A DNA stretch of 64,000 bases, from the NCBI GenBank assembly GCA_003342895.1, contig PTFA01000312.1, positions 991,421 to 1,055,420 on the forward strand. The letters run 5' to 3'. The notes under the pieces were generated by a model. It ran no database searches. It was not told the DNA's origin and saw only the letters and a list, made by a program, of their open reading frames with translations. Made by a program: the position numbers and the translations under genes. The first letter of the stretch is position 1. Each line of letters begins with the position of its first letter. Shown one piece after another: positions 38,059 to 49,706 of this stretch. This DNA is from Casuarius casuarius (taxonomy: Eukaryota > Chordata > Aves > Casuariiformes > Casuariidae).

Positions 38059-40438
38059 CTGGTCCGTAGCCTGCACCCAGTTATGCACTGACTGAGGCTC
38101 CCTCTTACCAGTTCCATGGCTAGTTAGTTTAGACTGTAAAGCTTGTCTATTCTTGTAGTTAAAACGTAGATGTATTCAAGGCTTACATTGGTTGCAAGGT
38201 ATGAACTCAGCTGGAGAACGAATCCCTTATGCTTTTTATTCTGGTCTGTAGAACTGGGAGCTCAAGAAATGAAATCTATAGAAAGCTGTTAAGATCATTC
38301 AGTTGAACCAAACAAGTTCTTTGAATTGAAATGTGAATTTACATACAGGCCCTGTTTAGCAATATTTACCGGAAGTCATCTTATATCAATGTGTCAAACA
38401 ATAGATTCATGAAAAATGAAATTCTGGCTTTCCAGTTACTTTTGATGAGACAAATGTTTTGCTCAGTTTCTGTGGTGGGTCTGTAAGATTTGCCTTTCAA
38501 AGAGTTAATAAAAGAGAGAAAAGGGAGGGGGGCAAGGAAAGCCAACATACTGGCCTGTACCTCAGCTCAGTATTTGCTTGCAAGCACTACTTGGGTCCCA
38601 AGGAAGGGTTCAGAGGGTAGTGCAAGTAGCTCATCCATGAACACTGGCACGTGATGCTGCCTGTTTGGAGGAAGCCGTGCAGGCAGCTGACGGGCACGTG
38701 GCCAAGGCTGAAGAATTTCTTTAGAGTTCCATAAAACTTTGAACACTCTGCTAACACATTGTAGCCTTTTAACATGCAATGTTGCATTGCCTTCAGGGGA
38801 GTTATTCTAGATCTCGTGCTGCTGCGAGATCAGAACTGATCCGCTTACATGACTAGCAACAGGATGTCCTCATTTCAAGGCTTCCTACTTGGGGAATTGC
38901 CTTGCCTAGGCCGCCTGTCAGTGCTTGGACATCAGAGATTTTCAGAGCATGCTGGAAGGCTTGTTTCATCCACTTGCCATTTGATTCACTTGTTTTGCTT
39001 TGTTTTTAATTATGGTTTTTCCAGTATTGTGTTTGCTGATTTACATTACTGTCTCTAATAAAAAGCCATGGCAACAGGTGTTGCAGAGATTAGTCAGATA
39101 AATAAGTGATACATTTAGTGTTCATTCTTATGCACAATTCTATTAAAATGAATAACTCTAATAAGCACCTGGCAGGCATGTTTCAGTATCTGGGTAATAT
39201 GCCAGAAGTACAATGTTCTGGTAGAGGATGGTTTGTTTCAAGCCTAGCTGATTAATTTTTTTGTTTGTTTTAACTCTTTGAAAGAATTAACTGTTGCCAT
39301 GCCATTTTGTCATTCGGAAGCTTCTGAAAAACAGCCTTAAACATGGCTTTGCTAAGTCCTGAAGCCTTTAGCACAATAATTTGAGCACCTTGCAGTCATG
39401 CATTAAAGAGACGTGACTCAGAGCTGTCATGGGAGATTCAGCCTCTGTTTAATCCCATTCATTTCAGGAGAAGCAAGTGCACAGTGTGGCATTTTGCCTG
39501 GGACTAGATAGATAACTTCTTTTCGATGGAAGGTATTTGCACAAGAATGTCTGTTTGTGTTGGCAAAGGCATGGTGAAAGTGGTAGTCTGCCCTCAGATT
39601 GTTAGGGGTGAGTGTATGATCAGATGGTTGCACCAAATGGCTTCTTTGAATGGTCCCATCAAAGGTGAGCTGCAGGCACTCCTGGTCTGTGATGGCACAC
39701 TGCATGTACAGCTGAGGAGTTTTAGATTTAAAAGCTTCAGGAGTATGTCCTTTAATTTTTTTTTCTCTCTGTGAGTAGATGATTAACATAGAGCTCTACT
39801 TTGGTTGATAAATATTTTATTGAAGACAGAATTTATAATATAATTTCAAACATCCCTGCAATAATGAAATGTTCTTGTAGTCTCTCTTCTCTGTTTTATG
39901 TGTGTACTACCCTGAGTGATTGCCCCCTTCTCCCCTTGATACTCATTTTATTTCACATGGCTAAAGAAATGAAGATTGACATTGATGGTTTTTCATTTAA
40001 TTATTCTGTGATTACTGAAACTCTGAAGGAGGCATGGCAGCTCATGTCAAGGTATTTTATAGCTTTATTTCATAGCACATAATACCATATCCTTGATGTT
40101 AATATTCAGTTGATGCTTTGTAGCACCCAACCTTCCTGTTAATGTTGCTCACAACAGAATTACTTTGATTTCATTTAACAAAGACAAATGTATCTTTCAT
40201 TATTTCATTTTAGCCTTTGAGGTGCCTGTTTTTGTGCACTGTGATTTTCTCAAATCACTGAATTTTCTGACTTTCTTGTCCTTTTATCCTTTATTTTTTA
40301 AATTGTTGTTGACACAAATATTGAGTTTATTAAGAGAAGTTAATGCCTGTGAGACCTTAACTTACTCTAGAGCAAGGGGAAAAATAGCTTTTCTGACTTT
40401 TGACTTTCTGAGGTCATTTGGGAGGTGTTTGATTCAGG

Positions 40439-40454
40439 GTGTGTGTGTGTGTGT
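40439..40454. repeat. (GT)8 microsatellite
   Basis: Eight uninterrupted GT units. This is the longest dinucleotide repeat noticed in the window. Confidence 0.95.
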
Positions 40455-41048
40455 CTCAGTAGTCAGTTTTAATGGAAATCCTCAATATATCCTGAACTTA
40501 GAAATAAGCTTTTGAAAACTACAGATCTTTCTCAAAGGTGGTGTTATGTTTGGGCACGGACACATATAGACACATATCTTACATACTGTGTTCCTGGTAT
40601 TGGTCTAATGATCTAAATCTAGGATTCCCAAGGAAGAGAGAGAAAATATGATGAACAAAGAAGGGAAAAAGTGTTATATTTGACAGGGATATGAACATTT
40701 TCATGGTATATTTCTTTTAATACGATTAATTTTAATCAGATGTTTTATGTAGGTATTTTTGATGATGTTAGCAATTTGTACGAGTTAACTGAAGTCCTAC
40801 TTTCACCCTAAGACCTGAAGCCTGGCAGACTGTTTGGGATGTCTCCTCTGTGTCCCTTTGAAGGGAGAATGGGCAATATGGTCACTGGAGAGAGAAAGGC
40901 AACAATGTTTATCTATGGGAAGGAAATACTCCTAAATGGATATCCTCATTTTTCTTCCCATCTCTTGCCTGCCTCCCCTCTTTAGAGTGGGAACTCTGAG
41001 TCTCTTTGACCGCTGCTTGTCATATGTGCAGGTGTCACCTTGCACGGC

Positions 41049-41062
41049 TGGGGGCTCGTCCG
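41049..41062 (+). mobile_element. Possible relic of a tRNA-Pro primer-binding site
   Basis: TGGGGGCTCGTCCG equals the first 14 of the 18 bases complementary to the 3' end of tRNA-Pro, including the TGG that complements the added CCA tail. Gammaretrovirus-like endogenous elements use this site just downstream of the 5' LTR. The preceding 80 bases are richer in G+C and CpG than their surroundings and contain CTCTGAGT, which is compatible with a decayed U5 region. However, no LTR boundary, TATA box, polyadenylation signal or retroviral reading frame was found nearby, and the last four bases of the site do not match. Chance similarity remains possible. Confidence 0.25.
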
Positions 41063-41198
41063 TCAGGACTCCCAGGCATGAATATTATTACATCAAAAGC
41101 TCATTGAGATTTTTTTGAAGTGTTTGGCCTAAATGGGATGATATCAAAAGAGATGGTTCAATTCAGTGCTCACATCAGTTGTCCTGTCTGAAACCATT

Positions 41199-41210
41199 AA
41201 AAAAAAAAAA
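41199..41210. repeat. A12 tract
   Basis: Twelve A bases, about 140 bases beyond the primer-binding-site-like word at 41049. No link between the two is shown. Confidence 0.9.
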
Positions 41211-43598
41211 TCTATTTCAGATGTTCGGGTTGTTCTATGAGATGGTTAAGGAATTCATAGTTCAGCAGGGAGGATAACTAAGCATTGGAACAATTTGTCA
41301 TGGGAAATGAAGTCTTTAAATGAAGACTTGATATCTGAGTAAATGATGTATTCCTTTTCAGGAAAAAACTATGGTTTCTTCCAGGTGTTGGTTCAGAAAT
41401 TAGGTAAGAAAATGTGGCCAGAAGAAGTGGAAGGTCGGGCATGGGCACTCAGAATGACACCTTTGCTACACAGGATAGTTGCTAGTTGTTGGCGGAGAAG
41501 CCTTATTTGAGATTTCCACTGCTTGGACTTCCCACCACACTTGAGCCATAAATCCAAAACCCTCAAATGAAACTCGGAGGTTGCAGGAGGCTTGTGACAG
41601 CCATATAATGAAGCAGTATTCCTTTAGTTCTTTTTGTTCAAGTGCAACCTATAGTGCAGCACTTTGTTATGAATAGGTCCCAATGAAAAGCTAGCTCTCT
41701 ATAACACTGTGAATTTGGGATAGCTTTGGGATTGTTTTTGTTTCAGTTAGCATTACAGCTGGCAGGGGTGAAGCCTATTCCTATAGCTCTTCCCAGCCAA
41801 CAACGTAAAGTATAGCTAGTTGATAATATAAGTGTTCAGAGAATCTAGCCATAGGAGGTGGTCAGATAAATGAAACTTTGGGGTTCAGCCCTCTGGGATA
41901 ACTTGACCTCTAATACAGAGGGCCAAAGATCTATGGGTCTGCTGAACTGAGAGGGGAGTTGCATGTTTCTGGCAGTCCACTCGCTTCTCTTCATGCAGGA
42001 AGGGGCTTTCAGTATGTCTCAACGGTGTAACTGGATATATTTGTAAATAAGCATGCTGTTGGAATGACTGACTAATGAGGTGAAAATAAATTCTGAGCAA
42101 ATTGCCATGTATTAATTTATTTTCTGCTCGCAGCTAAATGCCCTACATCTATTCCTTATTATTTATATAACCTACCCATGTCTTAAGCAGCTCAATGAAA
42201 AGTAAAGTGCTGTAGAGGCACAGGCTCTCAAACTGATAATATAAATTGGTAGAGGGTATATCATGCCATGACATGGTCATTATGGGATATGGGGCTTGAC
42301 TTAATTCATACAAAAGTCATATCCGGTACCTAGTAAATATCCAGGAGTTTGCCGAAGGCTAGGATTAGGGGCTGCAATGTGTTTTAGAACTGTGGGCTTT
42401 TTGGGAAGCGTTAATAAACCACATCTCTTGGGGGAGAGCATTTGAATAGAGTGGAATGCTTTCCTTAATGGTGGCAATTTTGAGTATTACAAGATGTGGA
42501 AAACATCCTGTTTTTTCAAAGTAAACTGCAAAAGCCATTCTTGTTAAAAGCATCTCTTATTGTTAAGGATAATATATTGTGGAAATGGAAATCTGTGTGT
42601 GGATTAAATAGCTGATTGGTACAATGGAATGAATCCACTGGAGAATTTAGAGAGGACTTCGTGCTGTTCACGGAATATGATGGATATTTGATGGAATTTG
42701 GCTCTGATTTCTATAGCTTGTACAATTATTAGTATGTTAAGCACAGTGCTCTTTCTTTAGTGCAGTATAATCTGTTGGGGTTTTTTTTAATGTTCAGTTG
42801 CATATGTTTTGTATCTCTTACACAGCATTTCCCCTACTTGCTTCCTAGCAAAATTAATGTATTTAAACTAGAGCAAATATACTGGCAGATTATTCTTCTG
42901 GTACATGATTCATGCTATTTTAAAAGAAAATGTAATTTTCCTCATACCCTTATGAAAATTTTTCAAAATAGAAAACTAATGATAGAAAGCACCTCTCAGC
43001 CAAGCAGTAACAAACATTGATTCATTTAGTTTTATACAGCCTCTGAAAGTAGTATGTGGGTACTACTGATGCCACTTCATGACTATATCTGAGGTGAGCT
43101 TGGTACTCTGTCTTCCCGTAACACGTGTTAATTGCAAAACCTTTCTCCCTGCTAGATACTGTTTTGTCTAAATCTGAGCCAGCCAGACATCTTGGCATCT
43201 TTTGATACACCAGGCTTTTGAGAGTGGCCATATTCTGCATCTACTGGCATATTTGGTGGCATGCCCTTTACAATAAATGTTTGCCAATACTGAAGGGGTT
43301 AATAGTTTCTAGAGCCCTTGTTTGAGGCAGTGACTACGCCTCTGAGAAATTAGTTTTTATTGATAACTGAGGAAGAACAAATGTATTTCAGGAAGAAGAG
43401 AGAATTAATTTGTGATCTAAATTTGCAGTCAGGAATATGCATTACAGTGAAGCTCTGGTCAGAGGCATATCGATGGCTCAAGTGCACCTTAAAGTTTGAA
43501 ATATGCACATTTTCAAATGACACAGCCCTTCCCCCAACAAATATTAGGAGTCAGAAGGTAAGTAGATAAAGAAGCTGGTCTGCATTTAATTTTCTGTT

Positions 43599-43613
43599 AA
43601 AAAAAAAAAAAAA
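43599..43613. repeat. A15 tract
   Basis: Fifteen A bases without a recognisable retrocopy upstream. Confidence 0.92.
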
Positions 43614-44734
43614 TTGCCAGAAGTCTTGCCTCTTCTTCCAGATCAGGAAAGATTTAGGAGTAGAATCAATCTGAAAACCTCATCTATCACCTCCCAAAGC
43701 CCCAGTGATTATCCATATCTTCATTACAGTCATTTTATTTTTACATTGTGTTCGCTTTTTCCATAATATCCCAGTCACTCAATCTTAGATGCAGTAACTA
43801 TTTAAAAGCCTTAGCCATGATGAATTCTCAGTGTCTTACAAGTCTGAGACTTTCAGGGATTTTGGAGTGAAACAACCTCGTTTTCCGTATTATCTGTAGT
43901 TACAGCTGAATTGTTTCGATCAAAATGCAGTTACGGACAATAGGGTTGCAGATAAACTACTTGCTGAATCACCCTGTAGTCTCCTTATAAAGGAGACATG
44001 GAAAGCAAGCTCTAACGGCTAATAAAAATTGCTGTCAGAATATTGCATGCACAGAATGAATGACTTTATAAGTAGGTTTATAGTGTAACTGGAGTTTCCA
44101 GGCCATATAATCAACACTTAGCAAACCTTTTCTGAACTTGTGAAATGTGTTTGTGTGCAAACACCTTGGCTAGAGTACCATGCCATAAAATTATATTTTT
44201 TTCTGAAGCACCTCATCCTATGAATCATTTTACTATGAAAATGAGCAATCTCCATCAATCTTGCTATCCTTTTTCACAGCATAATTCACTTTCACTGTTC
44301 ACTTTTTGTTTACAGGTTTCCAGAGCTGCTCAGTTCCTCTAACTTGGGTTGTGTTGATGAGATGCACCACAAGGGAAAAGGTAGAAATGATTTTGTGAAA
44401 ATGAAATTTTTAAAAAAATGTACTGCATAGTATAAGAAAATGCAGATAATTTGGCAGTATGATTGCCTTATTTTCGTCTTACAAGAGCATCTAGGATGCC
44501 ATCAGGCAGTGATACAACTTACAGAATCATCTCAGCAGCAGTGGTGTCAATAATATAACACTTGGGGAAGTATAAATCTTTTTGCAGAACTTTTGTTCTG
44601 TCTCCCTTTTTCACAGAATGAACTAGAGACAAGGAAAACATGATCAGTTCGTAATTCTGTGAGTTTGAGCACTGCTACAATTGGTAAGTCAATAAAGATA
44701 TTTCGGGTGGAATGGAGGATGTGAAGTAGTAGAA

Positions 44735-44770
44735 GATAACTAGCAATATTTTGATAACTAGCAGTATTTT
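44735..44770. repeat. 18-bp tandem duplication
   Basis: GATAACTAGCAATATTTT at 44735-44752 is followed directly by the same unit at 44753-44770 with one A/G change. The surrounding sequence is unremarkable. Confidence 0.92.
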
Positions 44771-46854
44771 GAGGGATGGTCAGAGTGGATGGGTGTACTG
44801 TTGGTTCTTCCAAAAATCCCAGCAAGGGCATATAAAGAACTGAGTGGAGAAATTTGAAATAGGAATGTGGCAAGACTTTGATGGGGATGTTAGTGCTTGG
44901 CCACAGAATTCAAAGAATGGGTTTGAGTAACATCAGATAGTGAGAAATCATAGCTAGAAGACAAGGAGTTCAAGGGAGAAACCTGAGGAGGGAGGGCCAT
45001 GGGCCATGGCAGTGCACAGAAGGTTGAGTTATTAGCACTGGGGGGAATGGTGCGAAGTTCTTCTCCGAGTCTGAGCTGGTTGGGGCTTTGAGGGAGCACG
45101 GGTAGATGGGAAGGGCAAGATGGAACATGGAGGCTGCAGGTTGACAGTTGAGGCGAGGTTTGTTCAGGGAGACGCAAAAGGCACAAGCAATGCAAGGGAG
45201 AGAAAACATGGTTTGGGAGAGAGAGGTGATGATAACTGGAAAAGGGCAGAGGATTGTAGCTGCTGAAGGAAGTTATGTACTGGTGTTTTCCCTGGCTTTG
45301 AGTGGATTTGGCTCTAAAATAGAAGAACTGCTGCCAACCACACTTTTTCAAATCCTCTTCTCTGTAGGAAACAGTGCAAAAGTTTGTGACTGATCTATAG
45401 CTTTTGTATTATTACTTGAAAGTAAATAAATTTCAAAAAAAAGTTAAAAAGCAAGCTTTTAGGTGAAAGTCAGTGACCTTCCTTTCTTAAAGCAGAGACA
45501 TCAAACCTGGCATTGTCCTCTCAGAGAGAAAATTACCTTCTATGAATTATCATTATATGCAGAGAAGAGTCTGGGCTTATCATGAAAAAAGCTGAGTTTT
45601 GGTGATTGTTGTTGGTTTGGGATTTTTTAAACTTGCCGACTCATAAAAGTAGTGTGTGTTGAAGTTCAAGCACAATCCTGGAAATTAAATGTCATTCTAT
45701 GGGTGACCTGTTACAAACACATACAGTATGCTATCTGGAAATCGGTGGAATTTTTAATCCCCTTTATCTAACAGAGGTTCATCTTTCTTGCTTCCCACAA
45801 ATAAGGGTAGGATCATACAAGGAAGTGATGTCCTACTGAATGAAGGAAAATTTATTCATGTTATTTAATATCAGTGATAGTCGAAATGCTTTCGTTCGGA
45901 TAAGCAACTATCACAGAGTTTTCTCGGCTTCATCTGTTCTATATGGTCTTCCAAATTGCTAATGTTAACTATCAAAATATCTTCCTGTCTTTCCTGATGC
46001 AGTTAAAATCCCTCTTTTGGAGAAATGCTTTATTTGTGGTGCAGGAGCAAAATGTTTTGTTCGCTTCTAATTCTTTCACCATTACAGTGCATGCATATAA
46101 CATATATTCATAGATTTTTGGTGAATTCTCTCTCATCTTCCTGGTACCATCACTATAAAGCTAATTGTAGTAAATAACAGTGAATCATTAAATTTGGATA
46201 GTCATATTATCATTTGCAGCAGATCGTGATAATGTTTTTATACGTTAGGTCTGTTTTCACATCATTGCTTCACCAATTCTTTGTCACAGTATCAGAGGCA
46301 ATAGTTTTCAATAGGACTGCCAAATAACTGAAGAGAGAAGAACCGTCTCTAGATCTTAATGACTTGAAAAAGGCTTAATTACTAGCCCCAATAGTAACCA
46401 AAGTTTCAGTCTCTTTCATTCATCTTCAGAATCTTTTCACAAATCCCAATTTACAGAGTGTATGGAAGAGGAAGTCCTAGTAAGTATTTTCTCAATGGTG
46501 GTTAGACGTCTGATCATTTTAAAATTAAATTTAAATGTTTAAGCCAATATATTAGGTCAATAAGGATTTCCAAATTATTGTTTCAGTATCTCACTTCTAA
46601 ATCCCTAATTTTGAGAAGAATATTATTAGATAAAACATTTAAACTTCACTGCATTTTTTANAATTTTTTGCATTTACTACGAATCAGTGAAATAAACTCA
46701 TTTCTTGCTGTTTCCCATATCTGTTCTTGGCTTACAAAAAAAGAGATCTGATAGCATTCTTAAGAGTTCCTGGCAATGTATCATTCACAGAGGCTGTGCT
46801 AAGTAGTATAGTGCATAAAAGGTTTAATTCTTTTTACTTTAACCTAGGTTACTG

Positions 46855-46963
46855 TTGGTAAAACATAGACATTTGTTACACATCCTGTAGAATTTTAATT
46901 GTAGCATAGGTTAATTCAATTCAAATTCTAAAAGGTATTTAGCAAATGCCAATGTTTTACCAA
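46855..46963. repeat. 21-bp inverted repeat with 67-bp spacer
   Basis: The left arm (46855-46875) starts TTGGTAAAACAT and ends CATTTG. The right arm (46943-46963) is its reverse complement at 19 of 21 positions. The spacer is AT-rich and has no open frame of note. A direct repeat GTTACTGTT abuts the left arm (46848) and lies 11 bases beyond the right arm (46975). The arrangement resembles a short MITE-like palindrome or a long stem-loop, but no known family is recognised. Confidence 0.75.
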
Positions 46964-47086
46964 TCTAAGCAGAAGTTACTGTTAGGGCTTCCGCTATATC
47001 AACTGACCTTTCAAAAATTCTGTTCTCTGTAGTGCTTGGGGAAGCCCTCTAGTAGAAACATTGTCGATAGGAAGATCAATTATCAT

Positions 47087-47158
47087 ACAACATATGATAT
47101 ATGTTGTAACAAATATCATATATTGTAACATATAATATAACTATAAACAGTTATATTA
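47087..47158. repeat. Two adjacent AT-rich hairpins
   Basis: The first hairpin is 47087-47107, with 9-bp arms ACAACATAT and ATATGTTGT around a three-base loop. The second is 47133-47158, with 10-bp arms TAATATAACT and AGTTATATTA around a six-base loop. Between them the word TTGTAACA recurs (47104 and 47123). The segment is almost purely A+T and could extrude as cruciforms. Confidence 0.8.
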
Positions 47159-48559
47159 GCTATTTTGCTATTGCTATTTAAAACTTAACTAAAAGTCATC
47201 CCAGTTGCTTCATGTATTTAAGTTGTTTTCAAGGTAATGATGAATTCCTCCAACACTGTGTGATGAATCAAAACTAGTTGAATGCTTCCAGGTTTTGCTT
47301 TTAGCGTAATGTACATTTGAAGCAGAAGTACCCTTTTTGACACCATCAGAGAAGGACAGTTAGCAGTAACAAAAACACCACTGTGAAGACTCACAAGTCC
47401 TTGAGATTGATGAAGACGCACTTACATAGGTGACATCATAAGCTTGTCTCTACACACAAAATTGCCTGTTGAAGTACTACTGCCTCTTTGGCTTCTATAC
47501 TCGCCCAGTATCTGGGACCCCTAAAGATTGTTTCCTCAGAGAAAAAGTCAAGACTATGGGGCAGGTGTCTATTTACTAGACATTCCTTTTTGTTTCCTTA
47601 AAAGGCGATTGTTCTTCTCCACCTGGTCACAGAGGAAGAGAACAACAGCAGGCAGTCTGAAAGGTCCATAAATCTTACATTTCTACAGTGAGTCTCTGTT
47701 TTGTCTGAAAATCATGATGTTTTCTCTCCTAGCTGCCCAAATATATAAAATTATCACAATTTTTTGTTCTTGTTCAATTTAACTCCTTGAGGATGAGAAT
47801 TATTTAATCTAACTACATCTGAGCTGGTCACTGGGACTGCCTTTTGTAATCTGCAGAGAGAAATGCCTGTTTCTCTCCACTGACTGCAAAGAGAGGTTAT
47901 GCAGCCGTGTCAGTAGTTGCCTACCATGTAGACCTCTAAAGTCTGGTCTTATAGCTTCATCCCTACAGTGTTCAAAAGATCTGTAGTTATCTTTGGCCTA
48001 GAGTCACTAGGGGGCAGGCATTGCCACCTTCCAGTGTAACTGTCATGGGTAAAATCATGCTGTTCTATAGTCTTTCCTTCTTGCTGCTTTTCAGCATGAG
48101 GGTTGTGAGATTTCAGCACTGTCCCTGTATCACAGAGTGCTCTGCCCCTAGCAGTGGGTAGGACTTCACACTGGCCAGCTAGCAGTGTCTAAATGATTCT
48201 GCCCTCTTACTTGCCCCTCTCAAGCTCTGGCAACCTCTTTTTTTTAAAAAAAAANATCTTTCTGTGTTCAGTGTGATGTCTGGAGAAGGACATGTGATAC
48301 CGGTGTTCAAACCTGGCCATGGCCAACTGAGGCATTAGTCACTCGTCCCGCCAGCACTCTGCCTGTTGCCTTGTTTTCTCCTCAGTGGTGAGAAACTCGT
48401 GAAGAATTGAAGCAAATGCTAACACCTGCCTGTCACCTCACTGTTTTCAACCCCTTGGCCCCTTCACCAGTCATATCCTTGGGATGCTTTTTAAAATTAG
48501 AGTCAGTGGAGCAGATTGCTAGTTACACTACCCCTATGAATTATCTCTCTTTTCTTTTC

Positions 48560-48574
48560 TTTTTTTTTTTTTTT
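48560..48574. repeat. T15 tract
   Basis: Fifteen T bases at the end of a T/C-rich run that begins near 48546. Confidence 0.92.
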
Positions 48575-49667
48575 AATCTTTCCCACTTTGTAAATTGATG
48601 CATCTAGGTCAAAAATACACAAAGCACCAAATGACATCTGTTTCTAGATACATATGCCAATAGCTGTTAATGTAAAGTTACAACTTGCAGATCTGGCCAC
48701 ATCTTTTTGCAATCTAGTATTCAGCATTTAATAATGCTGTCTTCATACACCCAGCCAGTCTCATGGCTGTCTGTATTGCTGCACCTCTACTTCCTCCTAA
48801 CCTTCATGTGCTTTCTGCCTTTTTTCATTTGTCATGTACTTAAGTGCTACTTCTATCACCGTGGTGCAGTAATTCTTTAGAGAAGTTTTTAGCAAATCCA
48901 TCCAACATTGTGATGTTTCAGTAAGTCTTCATCTTTGACTCACCATGGCATTCGACAGGTTAGCTACTGAAAAAATAATTTATCATGTATCATTGGACTG
49001 GAGCTGATGCCAGATGGGGTACTATTTGCTCAAACCAGAGTAAAGTCTATGCCTTGACTTCTGATTGAAGTGCTTTTGTAACAAATGATTCGTATGCAAA
49101 CCTGATCATCTCAGAGATCTGTATTTCTTTTAAACGGTGTTCTTAAAGACACAAAAATGTTCAATATCTATCTATATATTTTTTATTCAGTCTTTTCTTA
49201 TTAATGTTTCCTTTGATGTTTAGTGTACACCACCGAGAATAGTGAACACCCCATGTTGCTTAAAGCTGAGAGCTATGATTGGGCTTTCAGCGTATAAATG
49301 CACCGTCTAGTTGAAGGTCTCTCTTTGGACTTGTGGGGTGGGAATGAGCAAACCGCATGAAGCTGCAGTTTTATGACTGTGGGGACAGGGCTCACACAAG
49401 AACCATAGCAGCAAAATACATAAATTTGCATGTGATGTGATGCTGACCATTTCCTGGACAGGTTGCCTGTGTTAGTCCTTTCTACTGTTTGGTTCAGATA
49501 GGAAAAATGGTAGACTGGCAAAAATTGCAGCCATATCACCCTCCAAGGTAACCTCAGAACACTTAATTCAAGGCCTGCTCTATTACTCACTGAAGTCAAA
49601 TCGGGATTCTATATTTGCATTTATTTGTGTTGGCTGTTAGAAAAGGTTTTAAAATCTTACAGTGCTG

Positions 49668-49706
49668 TTCCCCTTCCCTTCCCTCCCCTCCCCTCTTTTT
49701 TCCCCT
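49668..49706. repeat. 39-base pure pyrimidine tract
   Basis: Every base from 49668 to 49706 is C or T, built from CCCTT and CCCCT words and a run of six T. Long C/T tracts can form triplex DNA and are often length-variable. Confidence 0.93.

Larger units (their letters stand above)
32414..41048. other. Non-coding sequence with CNE-like AT-rich stretches
   Basis: This stretch includes the A17/CAAA tract, the CpG patch near 35.2 kb and the GC hairpin at 38 kb. AT-rich intervals at about 37150-37450, 37600-37800 and 39000-39420 are dense in ATTA/TAAT and similar transcription-factor-like words. No gene is seen. Frames of 120 codons at 36784-37146 (+) and 39427-39789 (-) have no recognisable domain. 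A single N lies at 35080. Confidence 0.65.
41211..46854. other. Non-coding single-copy sequence
   Basis: The plus strand at 44890-45351 is purine-rich, and its complement gives a 153-codon frame rich in Ser, Pro and Leu. That is a composition artefact rather than a gene. The 18-bp duplication at 44735 and the A15 tract are the only structured elements. A single N lies at 46661. Confidence 0.7.

Noticed and set aside
44890..45351. 153-codon minus-strand frame rich in Ser, Pro and Leu
   Set aside because: The composition follows from a purine-rich plus strand that is poor in stop codons on the complement. No motif or repeat structure supports a protein.
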